Shown here: piece after piece, positions 1-8,693 of the stretch
Position numbering within the stretch: position 1 is the first letter of the stretch
Layout: every line of letters starts with the position of its first letter
DNA from: Chitinophagaceae bacterium
GTDB lineage: Bacteria > Bacteroidota > Bacteroidia > Chitinophagales > Chitinophagaceae
NCBI GenBank assembly: GCA_016713085.1
Contig: JADJPV010000001.1
Location: forward strand, 1,316,001 to 1,380,000
Length of the DNA: 64,000 bases
Direction of reading: 5' to 3'
The notes under the pieces: model-generated
What the model saw: only the letters and a program-made list of their open reading frames with translations
Database searches by the model: none
What the model was told of the DNA's origin: nothing
Made by a program: the position numbers and the translations under genes

Positions 1-82
1 ATTTTGTTTATCTATATTTATTAAAGTTTTCTTAACAAATGAGCTGGAAAAAGATGCTTTACAACTCTATACCGGGGCAAAT

Positions 83-718
83 ATGAAACCATACGAATTA
101 CTGTTAAATGAAAATAAAAAATGGGCTGCGGAAAGAATTTTGCAGGACCCTGGCTTTTTTGACCGCCTGGCACATTTACAAACCCCTGAATTTTTATGGA
201 TTGGCTGTAGCGACAGCCGTGTACCTGCAAATGAAATCACCGGTACAGATCCGGGAGAAATTTTTGTACACCGTAATATAGCCAACCTTGTTATTCATAC
301 CGATGTAAATCTGCTCAGCGTTCTGGAATATGCTGTTACACATTTAAAAGTAAGGCATGTAATTATTTGCGGACATTATGGATGTGGCGGCATTAAAGCT
401 GCCATGGGAAATCATGATTATAAACAGATCTTAAATATGTGGTTCAGGCATATTAAAGATGTGTACCGCCATAACCGGAAAGAACTTGATTCAATTACCG
501 ATGAAGAAAAAAAGACAGACAGGTTAACAGAGCTGAATGTAATTGAACAGGTACAGCGGTTGGCAAAAACTTCCATCATACAAAAAGCGTGGAAAGAAGA
601 ACAACGTCCTGATTTGCACGGATGGGTATATGGGTTAAAGGATGGCATCATTAATCCTGTATTTGAAATGAAGGCAAACAGCACAATCGATCCGCTGTAT
701 GAATATGACAACCTGTAA
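83..718 (+). CDS. can: beta-class carbonic anhydrase
   Basis: Interconverts CO2 and bicarbonate with a zinc centre in the cytoplasm. The 211-residue product has the beta-class signature: C42-S-D44-S-R46 near the N-terminus and H98-x2-C101 in HYGCGG, so the zinc ligands (Cys42, His98, Cys101) and the Asp/Arg dyad are all present. Length is normal for the family and there is no signal peptide. The ATG at 83 gives the expected N-terminus. It converges on the glycosylase gene at 721 with only 2 bases between the stop codons. Function is assigned from family motifs and is secure; the physiological role is not shown by the context. Confidence 0.95.
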   Translation: MKPYELLLNENKKWAAERILQDPGFFDRLAHLQTPEFLWIGCSDSRVPANEITGTDPGEIFVHRNIANLVIHTDVNLLSVLEYAVTHLKVRHVIICGHYGCGGIKAAMGNHDYKQILNMWFRHIKDVYRHNRKELDSITDEEKKTDRLTELNVIEQVQRLAKTSIIQKAWKEEQRPDLHGWVYGLKDGIINPVFEMKANSTIDPLYEYDNL

Positions 719-720
719 GT

Positions 721-1359
721 TTACTGCTCAATTTTTATGTTTCTCTTTTTGATATAAGCATGCCACAGAATCATTGCAGCAATTGTTCTGTATGGCTTCC
801 ATGGTTCTGCAATTACAAGCATTTCTTCTTTTGTGATGTGTGGAGGTAATTGCTTCCGTTCTTTAAGACTGTTTACTAATGCAATATCCCCGAGTGGAAA
901 TAAATCAGTACGCTGCAGTGAATGCATCAGATATACATCAGCTGTCCAGTGTCCAATACCTTTTATAGAAATCAGTTGTGCACGAACATCTTCATCTGTC
1001 ATTGCAGAAAACTTTTTCCATTGGAGTTGTTTATTCACAAAAGCAGTTGCCAGTTCTTTTGCATACACTTGCTTTTGCCGGGTGAAATAACATTCCCTCA
1101 GCTCTTCATTACTCATTGCCAGAATTTTTGCAGGTGTTACTGTTCCTATTCTTTCCTTCAGTTTTTTGTAAGCAGCAAATGCAGCAGCTAAAGAAACCTG
1201 CTGTTCAAGTATAATAAGAATAAGTGTTTCAAATCCCTGTTTTCTTGTCCACATAGGTGGATAGCCATGTTCTTTGATAATGGCTTTTAGGTGTTTGTCT
1301 TTTTTCGAAAGAAGATCGCAGTATGTTTGAAAATTATCTGCAGAGAAGGTTTGAATCAT
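721..1359 (-). CDS. DNA-3-methyladenine glycosylase family protein (HhH-GPD)
   Basis: Base-excision repair enzyme that removes alkylated bases, AlkA-like by family. The 212 residues carry a helix-hairpin-helix around residues 131-141 (SIKGIGHWTA) followed by the catalytic-type Asp158 in FPLGDIAL and the C-terminal PWKPYRTIAA segment typical of this family. No FeS cluster cysteines are seen at the C-terminus, which fits AlkA-like rather than endonuclease III-like enzymes. It is monocistronic or last in the minus-strand group above it. Substrate range cannot be read from the sequence. Confidence 0.88.
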   Translation of the reverse strand: MIQTFSADNFQTYCDLLSKKDKHLKAIIKEHGYPPMWTRKQGFETLILIILEQQVSLAAAFAAYKKLKERIGTVTPAKILAMSNEELRECYFTRQKQVYAKELATAFVNKQLQWKKFSAMTDEDVRAQLISIKGIGHWTADVYLMHSLQRTDLFPLGDIALVNSLKERKQLPPHITKEEMLVIAEPWKPYRTIAAMILWHAYIKKRNIKIEQ

Positions 1360-1398
1360 GTGCTAAAAATAAAAAGAGACAGAAGATAGAATGAAGAA

Positions 1399-1827
1399 TT
1401 ATTTATTTGCCCACTTTGGAATTTTTCCTTCCTTCTCCCATTCAATACACTTTTCTTTATGACTATTAAAATCGCCAAAACATAACGCATCTAACATTTC
1501 CTCCCTTTTCATTTCTGGATTGTTTAGTACATCACGAATAATATCTGCATGATTGTCGACATACTCCTCAAATCTTTGATAAGCCCAAATGTATTCCTTG
1601 TCGCTATTAAGGTACTGAAATTCTTTTGGCAATTCGGCGATTCCTTCTCTTAGGTTTAATCCCATAAATCTTTTGGGCAAAGTAGTTCTGTTGAATATAA
1701 AAGGGGCAGAAATTGAAATTACATTGAGGTCACCAATTAGATTTGCTATACCATGAATCTCAAGACCGGCTTTTTGTAAATGTCCAAACTGTTTTTTGAA
1801 CTCGGTAATTATGGTTTCGTAGCTCAA
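1399..1827 (-). CDS. hypothetical protein, 142 aa
   Basis: I do not recognise this family. The product is a soluble 142-residue acidic protein without signal peptide or membrane segment; the N-terminal part resembles an amphipathic helix (ETIITEFKKQF) and the C-terminus is rich in Lys, Glu and Trp. The start used is a TTG at 1827 that overlaps the stop of the enoyl-CoA hydratase gene by 4 bases (TTGA), which suggests translational coupling; no good ATG lies nearby (the next Met is residue 55). It sits between a fatty/aromatic acid metabolism gene and a DNA repair gene, so context gives no function. The start is uncertain. Confidence 0.6.
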   Translation of the reverse strand: MSYETIITEFKKQFGHLQKAGLEIHGIANLIGDLNVISISAPFIFNRTTLPKRFMGLNLREGIAELPKEFQYLNSDKEYIWAYQRFEEYVDNHADIIRDVLNNPEMKREEMLDALCFGDFNSHKEKCIEWEKEGKIPKWANK

Positions 1828-2597
1828 CTCTTAGCTTTAAATTTTGCAATTGCATTTCTTGTAAATTCACTCAGCACTAAATTTCCGCTAATCTTTGCAC
1901 GTTCAATCAACAGCTCATCCCAGTGCTCTGTTCCCTTCCAGAAAACCTTTTTCATTTCGCTCATTGCTTCAGGAGAAGAATGAGATAATGTATTTGCCAG
2001 TTTTTCTATTGATTCATCCATTGCTTCTACTGTTTGATGTAATTCAGCATACAGGCCTTTACGTCTTGCCCAATCAGCATTGCGCCAGCTGGCAGCATCA
2101 ATAGATAATTGTGAATAAGAAGAAACCCCCATTTTCCTTCCTACAGCAGGTCCAATTACAAATGGTCCAATTCCTATTGCCAGTTCACTCAATCTTATAT
2201 CTGCTCCTTCAACTGCAATAGCATAATCTGCTGCTGCTGCTATGCCAACACCACCTCCCACACATTTGCCATGCACCCTTACAATTATAAACTTGGGGCA
2301 TTTCCGCATTGCATTGATCACATTGGCAAAACCACTGAAAAACTCCAGTCCCTGTTTTTCATTTTGAATAGCAGCCAGTTCATCAAAACTGGCGCCTGCA
2401 CAAAAAGCTTTTTCTCCGGCAGAACGTAAAACAATAACAGATGTATTTGGGTCTGTTCCTGCATGCAGAATAACATTAGCCAGTTCTTTTAATACTGCAC
2501 CAGGAAGAGAATTGCTTTGCGGATGAAAAAATTCAATAAATGCAATTCCTTTATGCACTTCCGTTTTAACGTATGCTTCGTTCACTTGCTTTATCAT
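1824..2597 (-). CDS. enoyl-CoA hydratase/isomerase family protein
   Basis: Crotonase-fold enzyme acting on an acyl-CoA thioester. The 257 residues show the two oxyanion-hole segments of the family: EKAFCAGASFDEL near residue 65 and HGKCVGGGVGIAAAADYAI near residue 110. It lies 54 bases downstream of paaZ on the same strand, so it may take part in phenylacetate or another aromatic acid breakdown, but no other paa genes are in the window and the exact substrate is open. A GGAGG sequence lies only 2 bases before the ATG at 2597, too close for a normal ribosome binding site, which fits the weak use of Shine-Dalgarno pairing in Bacteroidota. Confidence 0.88.
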   Translation of the reverse strand: MIKQVNEAYVKTEVHKGIAFIEFFHPQSNSLPGAVLKELANVILHAGTDPNTSVIVLRSAGEKAFCAGASFDELAAIQNEKQGLEFFSGFANVINAMRKCPKFIIVRVHGKCVGGGVGIAAAADYAIAVEGADIRLSELAIGIGPFVIGPAVGRKMGVSSYSQLSIDAASWRNADWARRKGLYAELHQTVEAMDESIEKLANTLSHSSPEAMSEMKKVFWKGTEHWDELLIERAKISGNLVLSEFTRNAIAKFKAKS

Positions 2598-2651
2598 AAC
2601 CTCCTGTTTAGTCTTTTCAAGTTACTGCACTTGCAGCATAAAAACAATGAG

Positions 2652-4727
2652 TTACTGCTGCAATTTTTTTACCATTGTTAAAATGGTAGCAATGCCCGTT
2701 ATCTCATGGGTTTCATCAAAAAATTCCACCAGCCACTTTACAATTCCTTTTTCAATATCATCGCCCCGTTTAAAATCTTCAGGGTTCTCAATCATCCGTT
2801 TGTCATTAGGCAGTTTTTCTTTACAGGTAAAGCGGATATATACTTCAGCCCCGGGATAAACAGGTTTTGTAAACCGCAGTTCATCGATTCCATAATTCAG
2901 TAATACCGGGTTTTTTTCATAACTGTCAACAAATAAGCCGGCAGCAATACTCATAAGAAAATAACCATGCGCCACCTGTTGCTCAAACATGGTTCCGGTA
3001 AAATCAGTGGTTTTAATATGCGCATAGAAATGGTCCCCACTTAAATCAGCAAACCGTTCAATGTCTTCACTGGTGACTATTCTTTTGTCAGTGATGATCT
3101 GATCCCCGATCTGTAACTCTTCAAAATATTTTTTAAATGGATGTTTGCCGGGGTCTTTCCCTTTTGCATTCGGCTGGTATACATTAGTGATGGCTGTAAT
3201 AGTTGTTGGCGAACCTTGTATGGCAGTTCGTTGCAGATAATGTTTTACTCCACGTAATCCACCCATTTCTTCACCACCACCTGCACGACCGGGACCTCCA
3301 TGCACCAATAAAGGCAAAGGAGAGCCATGCCCTGTACTTTCTTTTGCACACTCGCTATTCAGCACCAGTATTCTTCCATGATGTGTTGCTGCATCAATCA
3401 CATACTGCTTTGCAATTTTATCATGAGCAGTTACAATTGATGAACACAAACTTCCCTTTCCTAATTTGCTCAAGGCGATTGCTTCATCTATTCCTTTATA
3501 CGGCATGATTGTACTAACAGGACCAAAGGCTTCTACCTCATGCACATCCTTTGATGTAAATGGTTTTTCATTCACCAATAAAATGGGAGAAAGAAATGAT
3601 CCTTTGTTTGCATCAGCATCTACAACATTTACACTGTCAAGACTTCCATAAACAATTTGTGAAGATGCTAATAATTTATGCACCTGTTCTTTTACTTCTT
3701 TACGCTGTGTTTCACCAGCCAGGCTTCCCATTCTTACTTTTTTATTCAATGGATTTCCAATAACTGTTTGTGCCAATGATGCGGAGATGGCTTTCCACAT
3801 GTCTTCCATTTTATTTTCAGGAACAAATATGCGGCGGATACCTGTGCAGCGTTGTCCGGCTTTCAGAGTCATTTCTTTACGCACCTCTTTAATCAAAACA
3901 TCCCACTCCGGTTTTCCGGGTGTTACATCTTCACCCAATACTATACAGTTGAGTGAATCTGCTTCCATATTAAACGGAACATTCTCTTTTAAAATTTTTG
4001 GCTGACTTCTTAACATCAATCCTGTTGATGCACTGCCAGTGAATGTGATTACATCCTGTGAAGTTACATGCTCCAGTAAATCGCCTGCACTTCCACATAC
4101 TAACTGTAATGCACCTTCGGGTATTATGTTTGATGCGATGATTTCTCGTACAACAGCTTCTGTTAAGTAAGAAGTAACCGTTGCCGGTTTTACAATCGCC
4201 GGCATACCTGCTAATAAATTCACAGCTATCTTTTCAAGCATTCCCCACACAGGAAAGTTGAAGGCATTGATATGAATGGCAACACCTTCTTTCGGCACAA
4301 GAATATGTGTCCCCATGAAAGTATTGTTCTTACTCAAATTATGGCTTTCACCATCTACACAAAATACTTCGTCAGGAAATTTCCTTCGCAAAGATGCATT
4401 GGCAAATAAATTACCAATGCCACCTTCAATATCAACCCAGCTGTCTGCTTTTGTTGCACCGGTTTGATAACTGATTTTATAAAATTTATCGAGATAATTT
4501 CTGAGATGAAGCGCTAATGCCTTTAGCATATTTCCACGCTCATGAAAAGTCATTTTGCGGAGTGCAGGGTTTCCAACTGTTCTTGCATAATTAGTGATGG
4601 ATTGAAAATCTAATCCTTTGGTTGAGGCTGCTGCAATTGTTTCACCATTTACGGCATTGTATAAAAGTTGCCCATCACCATCGCCGGTAATCCAGCTTCC
4701 GGTAATATAGTTACCAAGTTTATTCAT
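2652..4727 (-). CDS. paaZ: phenylacetate degradation bifunctional protein PaaZ
   Basis: In the aerobic phenylacetyl-CoA pathway PaaZ opens the oxepin-CoA ring (hydratase domain) and oxidises the resulting semialdehyde (dehydrogenase domain). The 691-residue protein has both parts: an aldehyde dehydrogenase domain over about residues 1-520, with catalytic Cys294 in GQRCTGIRR and Glu255 in NMEADSLN, and a C-terminal MaoC-like hotdog domain from about 540, with SGDHFYAH carrying the Asp and His expected in the hydratase site. Length matches the family. Only a crotonase follows it; the epoxygenase genes paaABCDE are not here, so either they lie elsewhere or this enzyme serves a different acid. 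Confidence 0.93.
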   Translation of the reverse strand: MNKLGNYITGSWITGDGDGQLLYNAVNGETIAAASTKGLDFQSITNYARTVGNPALRKMTFHERGNMLKALALHLRNYLDKFYKISYQTGATKADSWVDIEGGIGNLFANASLRRKFPDEVFCVDGESHNLSKNNTFMGTHILVPKEGVAIHINAFNFPVWGMLEKIAVNLLAGMPAIVKPATVTSYLTEAVVREIIASNIIPEGALQLVCGSAGDLLEHVTSQDVITFTGSASTGLMLRSQPKILKENVPFNMEADSLNCIVLGEDVTPGKPEWDVLIKEVRKEMTLKAGQRCTGIRRIFVPENKMEDMWKAISASLAQTVIGNPLNKKVRMGSLAGETQRKEVKEQVHKLLASSQIVYGSLDSVNVVDADANKGSFLSPILLVNEKPFTSKDVHEVEAFGPVSTIMPYKGIDEAIALSKLGKGSLCSSIVTAHDKIAKQYVIDAATHHGRILVLNSECAKESTGHGSPLPLLVHGGPGRAGGGEEMGGLRGVKHYLQRTAIQGSPTTITAITNVYQPNAKGKDPGKHPFKKYFEELQIGDQIITDKRIVTSEDIERFADLSGDHFYAHIKTTDFTGTMFEQQVAHGYFLMSIAAGLFVDSYEKNPVLLNYGIDELRFTKPVYPGAEVYIRFTCKEKLPNDKRMIENPEDFKRGDDIEKGIVKWLVEFFDETHEITGIATILTMVKKLQQ

Positions 4728-4787
4728 ACTGCAAATCGTTATCAGCGAAGTTAAAGAAAAGATGAAGGGTTGAATGAGTTGCTTGAG

Positions 4788-5252
4788 TTATATCAAACCA
4801 AACTGCCGCAGGTGATGTGTTACATGTTTATAATGTAACCTTACCCATTCCTCAAAGTTCAGTTCACCAAAAACCGGGTGAACTGCAGTTGCATCATTTT
4901 GATTTTCGTAATACTCAAAAAAATGATTGACTTCCTGTTCCAGTTTGGCAACAGCTTCTTCTACAGTTGCATAATGAGCAGGGAATGGTTCTTCACCAAT
5001 AATACTCACCGGTGCTTTTGTATTTTCTCTGAACAGCTTATCACTCATTAAAAATTCTTTGAATTTGGGCAGGTGCTCAGCTGGTGTAACCAAATCAAAA
5101 TGAATCTTCTTTGTTGATACTTTGAAGAAGGCTGATACATGCTCCAGCATTTGCTGAAAATTCATCTTACCCCATTTCGGAGTTACTGAAGAATCAGCAT
5201 TGCGTATGATTGAAATATACTCATGCTGCAGAAAATTTAATTTTTCCTCCAT
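4788..5252 (-). CDS. DUF1569/DinB-like protein
   Basis: Small putative metal-binding four-helix protein of the DinB/YfiT superfamily, 154 residues from the ATG at 5252. The C-terminal motif LHYKHVTHHLRQFGLI and an upstream His in QQMLEHV are the type of His residues that bind metal in this fold. The longer reading frame that begins at 5387 is unlikely because it starts inside the tsf terminator and its extra 45 residues are not protein-like. It lies just 5' of paaZ in the same direction and may be cotranscribed. The enzymatic role, if any, is unknown. Confidence 0.75.
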   Translation of the reverse strand: MEEKLNFLQHEYISIIRNADSSVTPKWGKMNFQQMLEHVSAFFKVSTKKIHFDLVTPAEHLPKFKEFLMSDKLFRENTKAPVSIIGEEPFPAHYATVEEAVAKLEQEVNHFFEYYENQNDATAVHPVFGELNFEEWVRLHYKHVTHHLRQFGLI

Positions 5253-5291
5253 GGTTATTGTTTTACCAAATGTACTGGATTCGTATTTCAC

Positions 5292-5355
5292 AGGTATGTC
5301 ATACTTATTGTGCCGGTTTACAATTTCACAGCAACCTGATAAGTATGGCATACCT
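5292..5355. repeat. inverted repeat related to the A palindrome family
   Basis: Two 16-base arms, AGGTATGTCATACTTA at 5292-5307 and TAAGTATGGCATACCT at 5340-5355, face each other across 32 bases. They match, with one mismatch between arms, the arms of the 33-base palindromes at 49911 and 51381. It lies between the tsf terminator and the DinB-like gene. It could be a regulator site or a copy of a dispersed palindromic repeat. Confidence 0.65.
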
Positions 5356-5360
5356 ACATA

Positions 5361-5390
5361 AAAAAAATCCCGTGCACTTTCGTACACGGG
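5361..5390 (-). terminator. intrinsic terminator of the rplM-rpsI-rpsB-tsf operon
   Basis: Read on the minus strand, a 9-base-pair stem with one mismatch (CCCGTGTAC and GTGCACGGG) around a GAAA loop is followed at once by ATTTTTTT. It begins 26 bases after the tsf stop codon. Confidence 0.88.
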
Positions 5391-5415
5391 ATCGTATCAG
5401 GATTACATTATACTC

Positions 5416-6252
5416 TTACCCTAAAGCAACACGCTTAAACTCAGTAACTTTTAAATCGCCGGAAGCTTTCAGGTAATCACCAACACTTTTAGAAGCATCT
5501 TTAACAAATGCCTGTGCCAGTAATGTTTGCTCTTTAAAGAACGCATTCATTTTACCATCAGCAATTTTAGCGATCATTTCATCAGGCTTACCTGCCATCT
5601 TAGGATCCTGCTTCATCAGCTCAACAATGATATCTTTTTCACGTGCCACTACATCAGCAGGAACACTTTCAGGATCAACCGCTACAGGGTTCATTGCAGC
5701 AATCTGCATGGCTACATCTTTACCTGCATCAGCGGCTTCTTTATTTAAACCAACCAATACACCCATGCGGTATGAACCGTGAATGTATGACGCAACATAA
5801 GGAGCTTCGATTCTTTCAAATTTGCTTACGCCAATTTTTTCACCGATAGCAGCTAATTTATCATTAATCAGGTCTGATACTTTTGCACCATTTACAGTAG
5901 CAGCATTCAGTTCGTCAACAGATTTTACATTGTTGGCAACAGCAGCATCGGCAATTGATTGAGCAAAAGCAACAAAGTCTGCATTCTTGCTTACGAAATC
6001 AGTTTCGCAGCTGATGCAAACAACAAAACCTGTTTTGTGATCAGCACTTGTTTGTGCAATCACCACACCTTCTTTTGCTTCACGGTCGCTGCGTTTAGCG
6101 GCAACTTTCTGACCCTGCTTGCGCAACCAGTCGATCGCTGCTTCAAAATCACCATTTGTTTCAGTTAATGCTTTACGGCAATCCATCATTCCTGCACCGG
6201 TTGCCTGGCGAAGTTTATTAATATCCTGTGCACTTATTGTTACAGTAGACAT
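5416..6252 (-). CDS. tsf: translation elongation factor EF-Ts
   Basis: Guanine nucleotide exchange factor that recycles EF-Tu from GDP to GTP form. The 278-residue product has the N-terminal UBA-like domain (RQATGAGMMDCRKAL, then DWLRKQG) and the EF-Tu contact motif CETDFVSKN characteristic of EF-Ts. Length is normal. It is the last gene of the rplM-rpsI-rpsB-tsf operon, 167 bases after rpsB, and is followed by a clear terminator. The gap to rpsB contains no further gene. Confidence 0.97.
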   Translation of the reverse strand: MSTVTISAQDINKLRQATGAGMMDCRKALTETNGDFEAAIDWLRKQGQKVAAKRSDREAKEGVVIAQTSADHKTGFVVCISCETDFVSKNADFVAFAQSIADAAVANNVKSVDELNAATVNGAKVSDLINDKLAAIGEKIGVSKFERIEAPYVASYIHGSYRMGVLVGLNKEAADAGKDVAMQIAAMNPVAVDPESVPADVVAREKDIIVELMKQDPKMAGKPDEMIAKIADGKMNAFFKEQTLLAQAFVKDASKSVGDYLKASGDLKVTEFKRVALG

Positions 6253-6419
6253 ATACTTAGTTATTTGAGTTTTAAAATTTAAAAAATGCTTCCTGCAAAA
6301 CTCTTTTCAGAATTTAAAGCAGGAAGCATTTTCAATGATCTGATTGTTACATCAGTTATTTATTCTGTACGGGAATAAGATTACATCTTCCATCTTCTTA
6401 CTCTCACGTTCAACTGATC

Positions 6420-7316
6420 TTATCTTGAAGACGTACGCTTCTGTGTACTTGGTACACGACGCTTTGGCCCGCCTGCTCCACCGCCGGGACCACCAGCACC
6501 AGGGCCTCTTCCGGGACCACGGCCAGCACCACGTCCGCCTCTTTCTCTTCCGCCTTCGTCATTTACATCAAACTTAGAATTATCATCAGATACTTCTTCA
6601 GTTTCATCTTCTTCTTTTTCATTCTGACGCTCAGCTAATCCTTCAGCAATTGCAGCTGTCAGGTATTCAGTAATAATAGCGATTGATTTTGTTGCATCAT
6701 CGTTACCGGGGATGAAGAAATCAACTTTATTCGGATCGCAGTTGGTATCAACCACACCGAATGTAGTTACGCCTAAACGTTTTGCTTCAGCAAGAGCAAT
6801 ATGCTCATGTCCAATATCAACGAGGAATAAGGCAGCAGGGATACGGCTCATATTAGCAATACCGCCTAATACTTTTTCCATCTTTTCTTTATCACGGCTT
6901 AACTGTAAGCGCTCTTTCTTGGTTATGCTGTCGAAAGAACCATCGCCCAGCATTTTTTCAATGCTCTGCATTTTCTTCACGCTCTTACGAACCGTGTTGA
7001 AGTTGGTTAACATACCACCTAACCAACGGTCGGTTACATAAGGCATGTTTACTTTCTGTGCACATTCAGTTACTATTTCTTTGGCTTGTTTTTTAGTTGC
7101 CACAAACATGATCTTCTTTCCGCTGCGTGCAATTTGTTTCATTGCAGCTGCAGTTTCCTGCAAACCTTCTACGGTTCTGTTAAGATCAATGATGTGAATG
7201 CCTTTCTTTTCAGCAAAGATGTAAGGCAACATCTTGGGATTCCACTTCTTTTTCAGGTGACCGAAATGCACACCTGCTTCGAGTAATTGCTGTTGTAATG
7301 AAGTGCTATTTTCCAT
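6420..7316 (-). CDS. rpsB: 30S ribosomal protein S2
   Basis: Structural component of the small ribosomal subunit. The start chosen is the ATG at 7316 (MENSTSLQQQLLEAG), which fits S2 N-termini; the 17 residues upstream in frame are not S2-like. The core is normal through about residue 245. An acidic linker (EEDETEEVSDDN) and then a basic Gly/Arg/Pro-rich tail of about 45 residues (GRGAGRGPGRGPG and similar) follow, giving 298 residues against roughly 230-260 in most bacteria. Such tails occur in some Bacteroidota S2 proteins; the role is not known to me. Confidence 0.96.
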   Translation of the reverse strand: MENSTSLQQQLLEAGVHFGHLKKKWNPKMLPYIFAEKKGIHIIDLNRTVEGLQETAAAMKQIARSGKKIMFVATKKQAKEIVTECAQKVNMPYVTDRWLGGMLTNFNTVRKSVKKMQSIEKMLGDGSFDSITKKERLQLSRDKEKMEKVLGGIANMSRIPAALFLVDIGHEHIALAEAKRLGVTTFGVVDTNCDPNKVDFFIPGNDDATKSIAIITEYLTAAIAEGLAERQNEKEEDETEEVSDDNSKFDVNDEGGRERGGRGAGRGPGRGPGAGGPGGGAGGPKRRVPSTQKRTSSR

Positions 7317-7382
7317 TGTATTTGTATAATCGTTTTTAAAAATTGTTTGATCGCAATCATTGGCCAAAGGCCAATGTGTGTA

Positions 7383-7772
7383 TTAACGTTTAGAGAACTG
7401 GAAGCTTCTACGTGCTTTCTTATGACCAAATTTCTTACGTTCAACACCACGGGGATCACGCTTTAATAAACCCGCAGCTTTCAATAAAGGACGATATTCA
7501 GCATTTACTTCCAGCAATGCACGGGCAATACCCAGTTTTATTGCTTCAGCCTGGCCTTTAATACCCCCACCTGTAGCATTCACCTTTATATCAAACTTGT
7601 CTAATGAATCAGTTGTTTTCAAAGGAGCCTCCACCTGGTTTTGTAAATACATCAGGCTGAAATATTGTTTGTAATTTTTGTCGTTCACAATAATGTTACC
7701 TGTACCCTTGCTCATGAACACCCGGGTAATAGCTTCTTTACGGCGACCAACTGCATTTTTTTGCTTTTCCAT
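7383..7772 (-). CDS. rpsI: 30S ribosomal protein S9
   Basis: Small-subunit ribosomal protein whose C-terminal tail reaches the P site. The 129 residues start MEKQKNAVGRRKEAITRVF and end KKARRSFQFSKR, both classical S9 features (GRRK near the N-terminus, final basic tail ending in KR). It lies 39 bases downstream of rplM and 66 bases upstream of rpsB in the same operon. Confidence 0.97.
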   Translation of the reverse strand: MEKQKNAVGRRKEAITRVFMSKGTGNIIVNDKNYKQYFSLMYLQNQVEAPLKTTDSLDKFDIKVNATGGGIKGQAEAIKLGIARALLEVNAEYRPLLKAAGLLKRDPRGVERKKFGHKKARRSFQFSKR

Positions 7773-7811
7773 TATATCTTATTTGGAATTTTGTAATTGA
7801 GTGATTGATGA

Positions 7812-8255
7812 TCAGAACTTCAGTTCTATTGGTTGCTGAGCAGTTTGGTTATGCTTCTCGCCAACATATACAAATAACTTTTTGTACATCTTGCGGCCCA
7901 AAATAGTTTTTGGCAACATACCTTTTACGGCACGCTCAACAATTACTTCAGGACGGCGGCGCTGCAAATCTTTTGCAATTTCAATTTTCTGGCCACCTGG
8001 GTAACCACTGAAATTATGATACTCTTTGTAATCAATCTTAGTACCGGTGAATTTTACCTTTTCGGCATTAATGACAATTACATAATCGCCACAATCAACG
8101 TGGGGAGTGTAATAAGCTTTGTTCTTACCACGTAAAATAGCAGCAATTTTTGAACACATGCGGCCAACGGTTTGATTGGTGCCGTCTACAACGTACCAGT
8201 TACGTTGCACGGTAGCTTCGTTCGCATGCTTTGTAGTGAAATGTAGTTTACTCAT
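7812..8255 (-). CDS. rplM: 50S ribosomal protein L13
   Basis: Large-subunit assembly protein. The 147-residue product has L13 landmarks: WYVVDGTNQTVGRMCSKIA, then YVIVINAEKVKFTGTK, and KGMLPKTILGRKMYKKLFVY. It is the first gene of the rplM-rpsI-rpsB-tsf operon and is preceded by a leader of about 90 bases with a hairpin and a good Bacteroidota promoter. Confidence 0.97.
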   Translation of the reverse strand: MSKLHFTTKHANEATVQRNWYVVDGTNQTVGRMCSKIAAILRGKNKAYYTPHVDCGDYVIVINAEKVKFTGTKIDYKEYHNFSGYPGGQKIEIAKDLQRRRPEVIVERAVKGMLPKTILGRKMYKKLFVYVGEKHNQTAQQPIELKF

Positions 8256-8277
8256 TGTTTTTTAATTTTTATTTACC

Positions 8278-8303
8278 CGCCAATAGCTTTTTCGCTGGTG
8301 GCG
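8278..8303 (-). promoter_or_regulatory. hairpin in the rplM leader
   Basis: On the minus strand, arms CGCCACCAGC and GCTATTGGCG pair over 8 of 10 positions around a GAAAAA loop, 23 bases before the rplM start. It could be the site of autoregulation by a ribosomal protein, as known for rplM-rpsI leaders in other bacteria, but this is inference. Confidence 0.45.
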
Positions 8304-8354
8304 CCACGCCATCCCGTGGATTTGTTGAAAAATTCCGTTTTAACAACGGGGTCG

Positions 8355-8387
8355 CAAAGGTAGCCGTACAGAAAGCATATAACCAAA
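8355..8387 (-). promoter_or_regulatory. promoter of the rplM operon
   Basis: On the minus strand TACCTTTG matches the Bacteroidota -7 consensus TAnnTTTG exactly, with TTTG 21 bases upstream as the -33 element. Transcription would begin near 8347, giving a leader of about 90 bases. Confidence 0.7.
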
Positions 8388-8693
8388 GAAAAACAGAACT
8401 ATTTTTTTATCGTACTTTCACAACACACTGATTTACAGTAAATATTTTGCACAATTATTTTCATAGCCTCGAAAACGCCTGAAAACAAAGGAAGTTTTGG
8501 GGCTGTTAGCTGCAAATCCTTCATCAGCTTTAGTTCGGGCTGTTCGCTTGTAGTCCCGCCGATGGCGGGAGCTACCGCTTCCATCCCGCAGCCCTTCAGC
8601 GATAAGCAACATGTAATCTATAAATGGCTTAATTTCAAACCCTGTTTACAGAAACTATAACCACCTGAAGCTTACTAACAGAAAAATCTTTCT
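8388..8693. other. intergenic stretch with a small palindrome
   Basis: No convincing gene. A 61-residue open frame on the minus strand (8399-8584) has no protein-like features. The only structure I see is a hairpin at 8550-8575, TCCCGCC-GAT-GGCGGGA extended by GTAG/CTAC, resembling the short CCCGCC/GGCGGG palindromes that are frequent between genes in Bacteroidota. The promoter of the plus-strand gene at 8694 may also lie here. Confidence 0.5.

Noticed and set aside
5253..5387. Longer start of the DinB-like gene
   Set aside because: It would begin inside the tsf terminator and cross an inverted repeat.
8399..8584. 61-residue minus-strand frame
   Set aside because: No protein-like composition and it contains a hairpin palindrome; probably intergenic.
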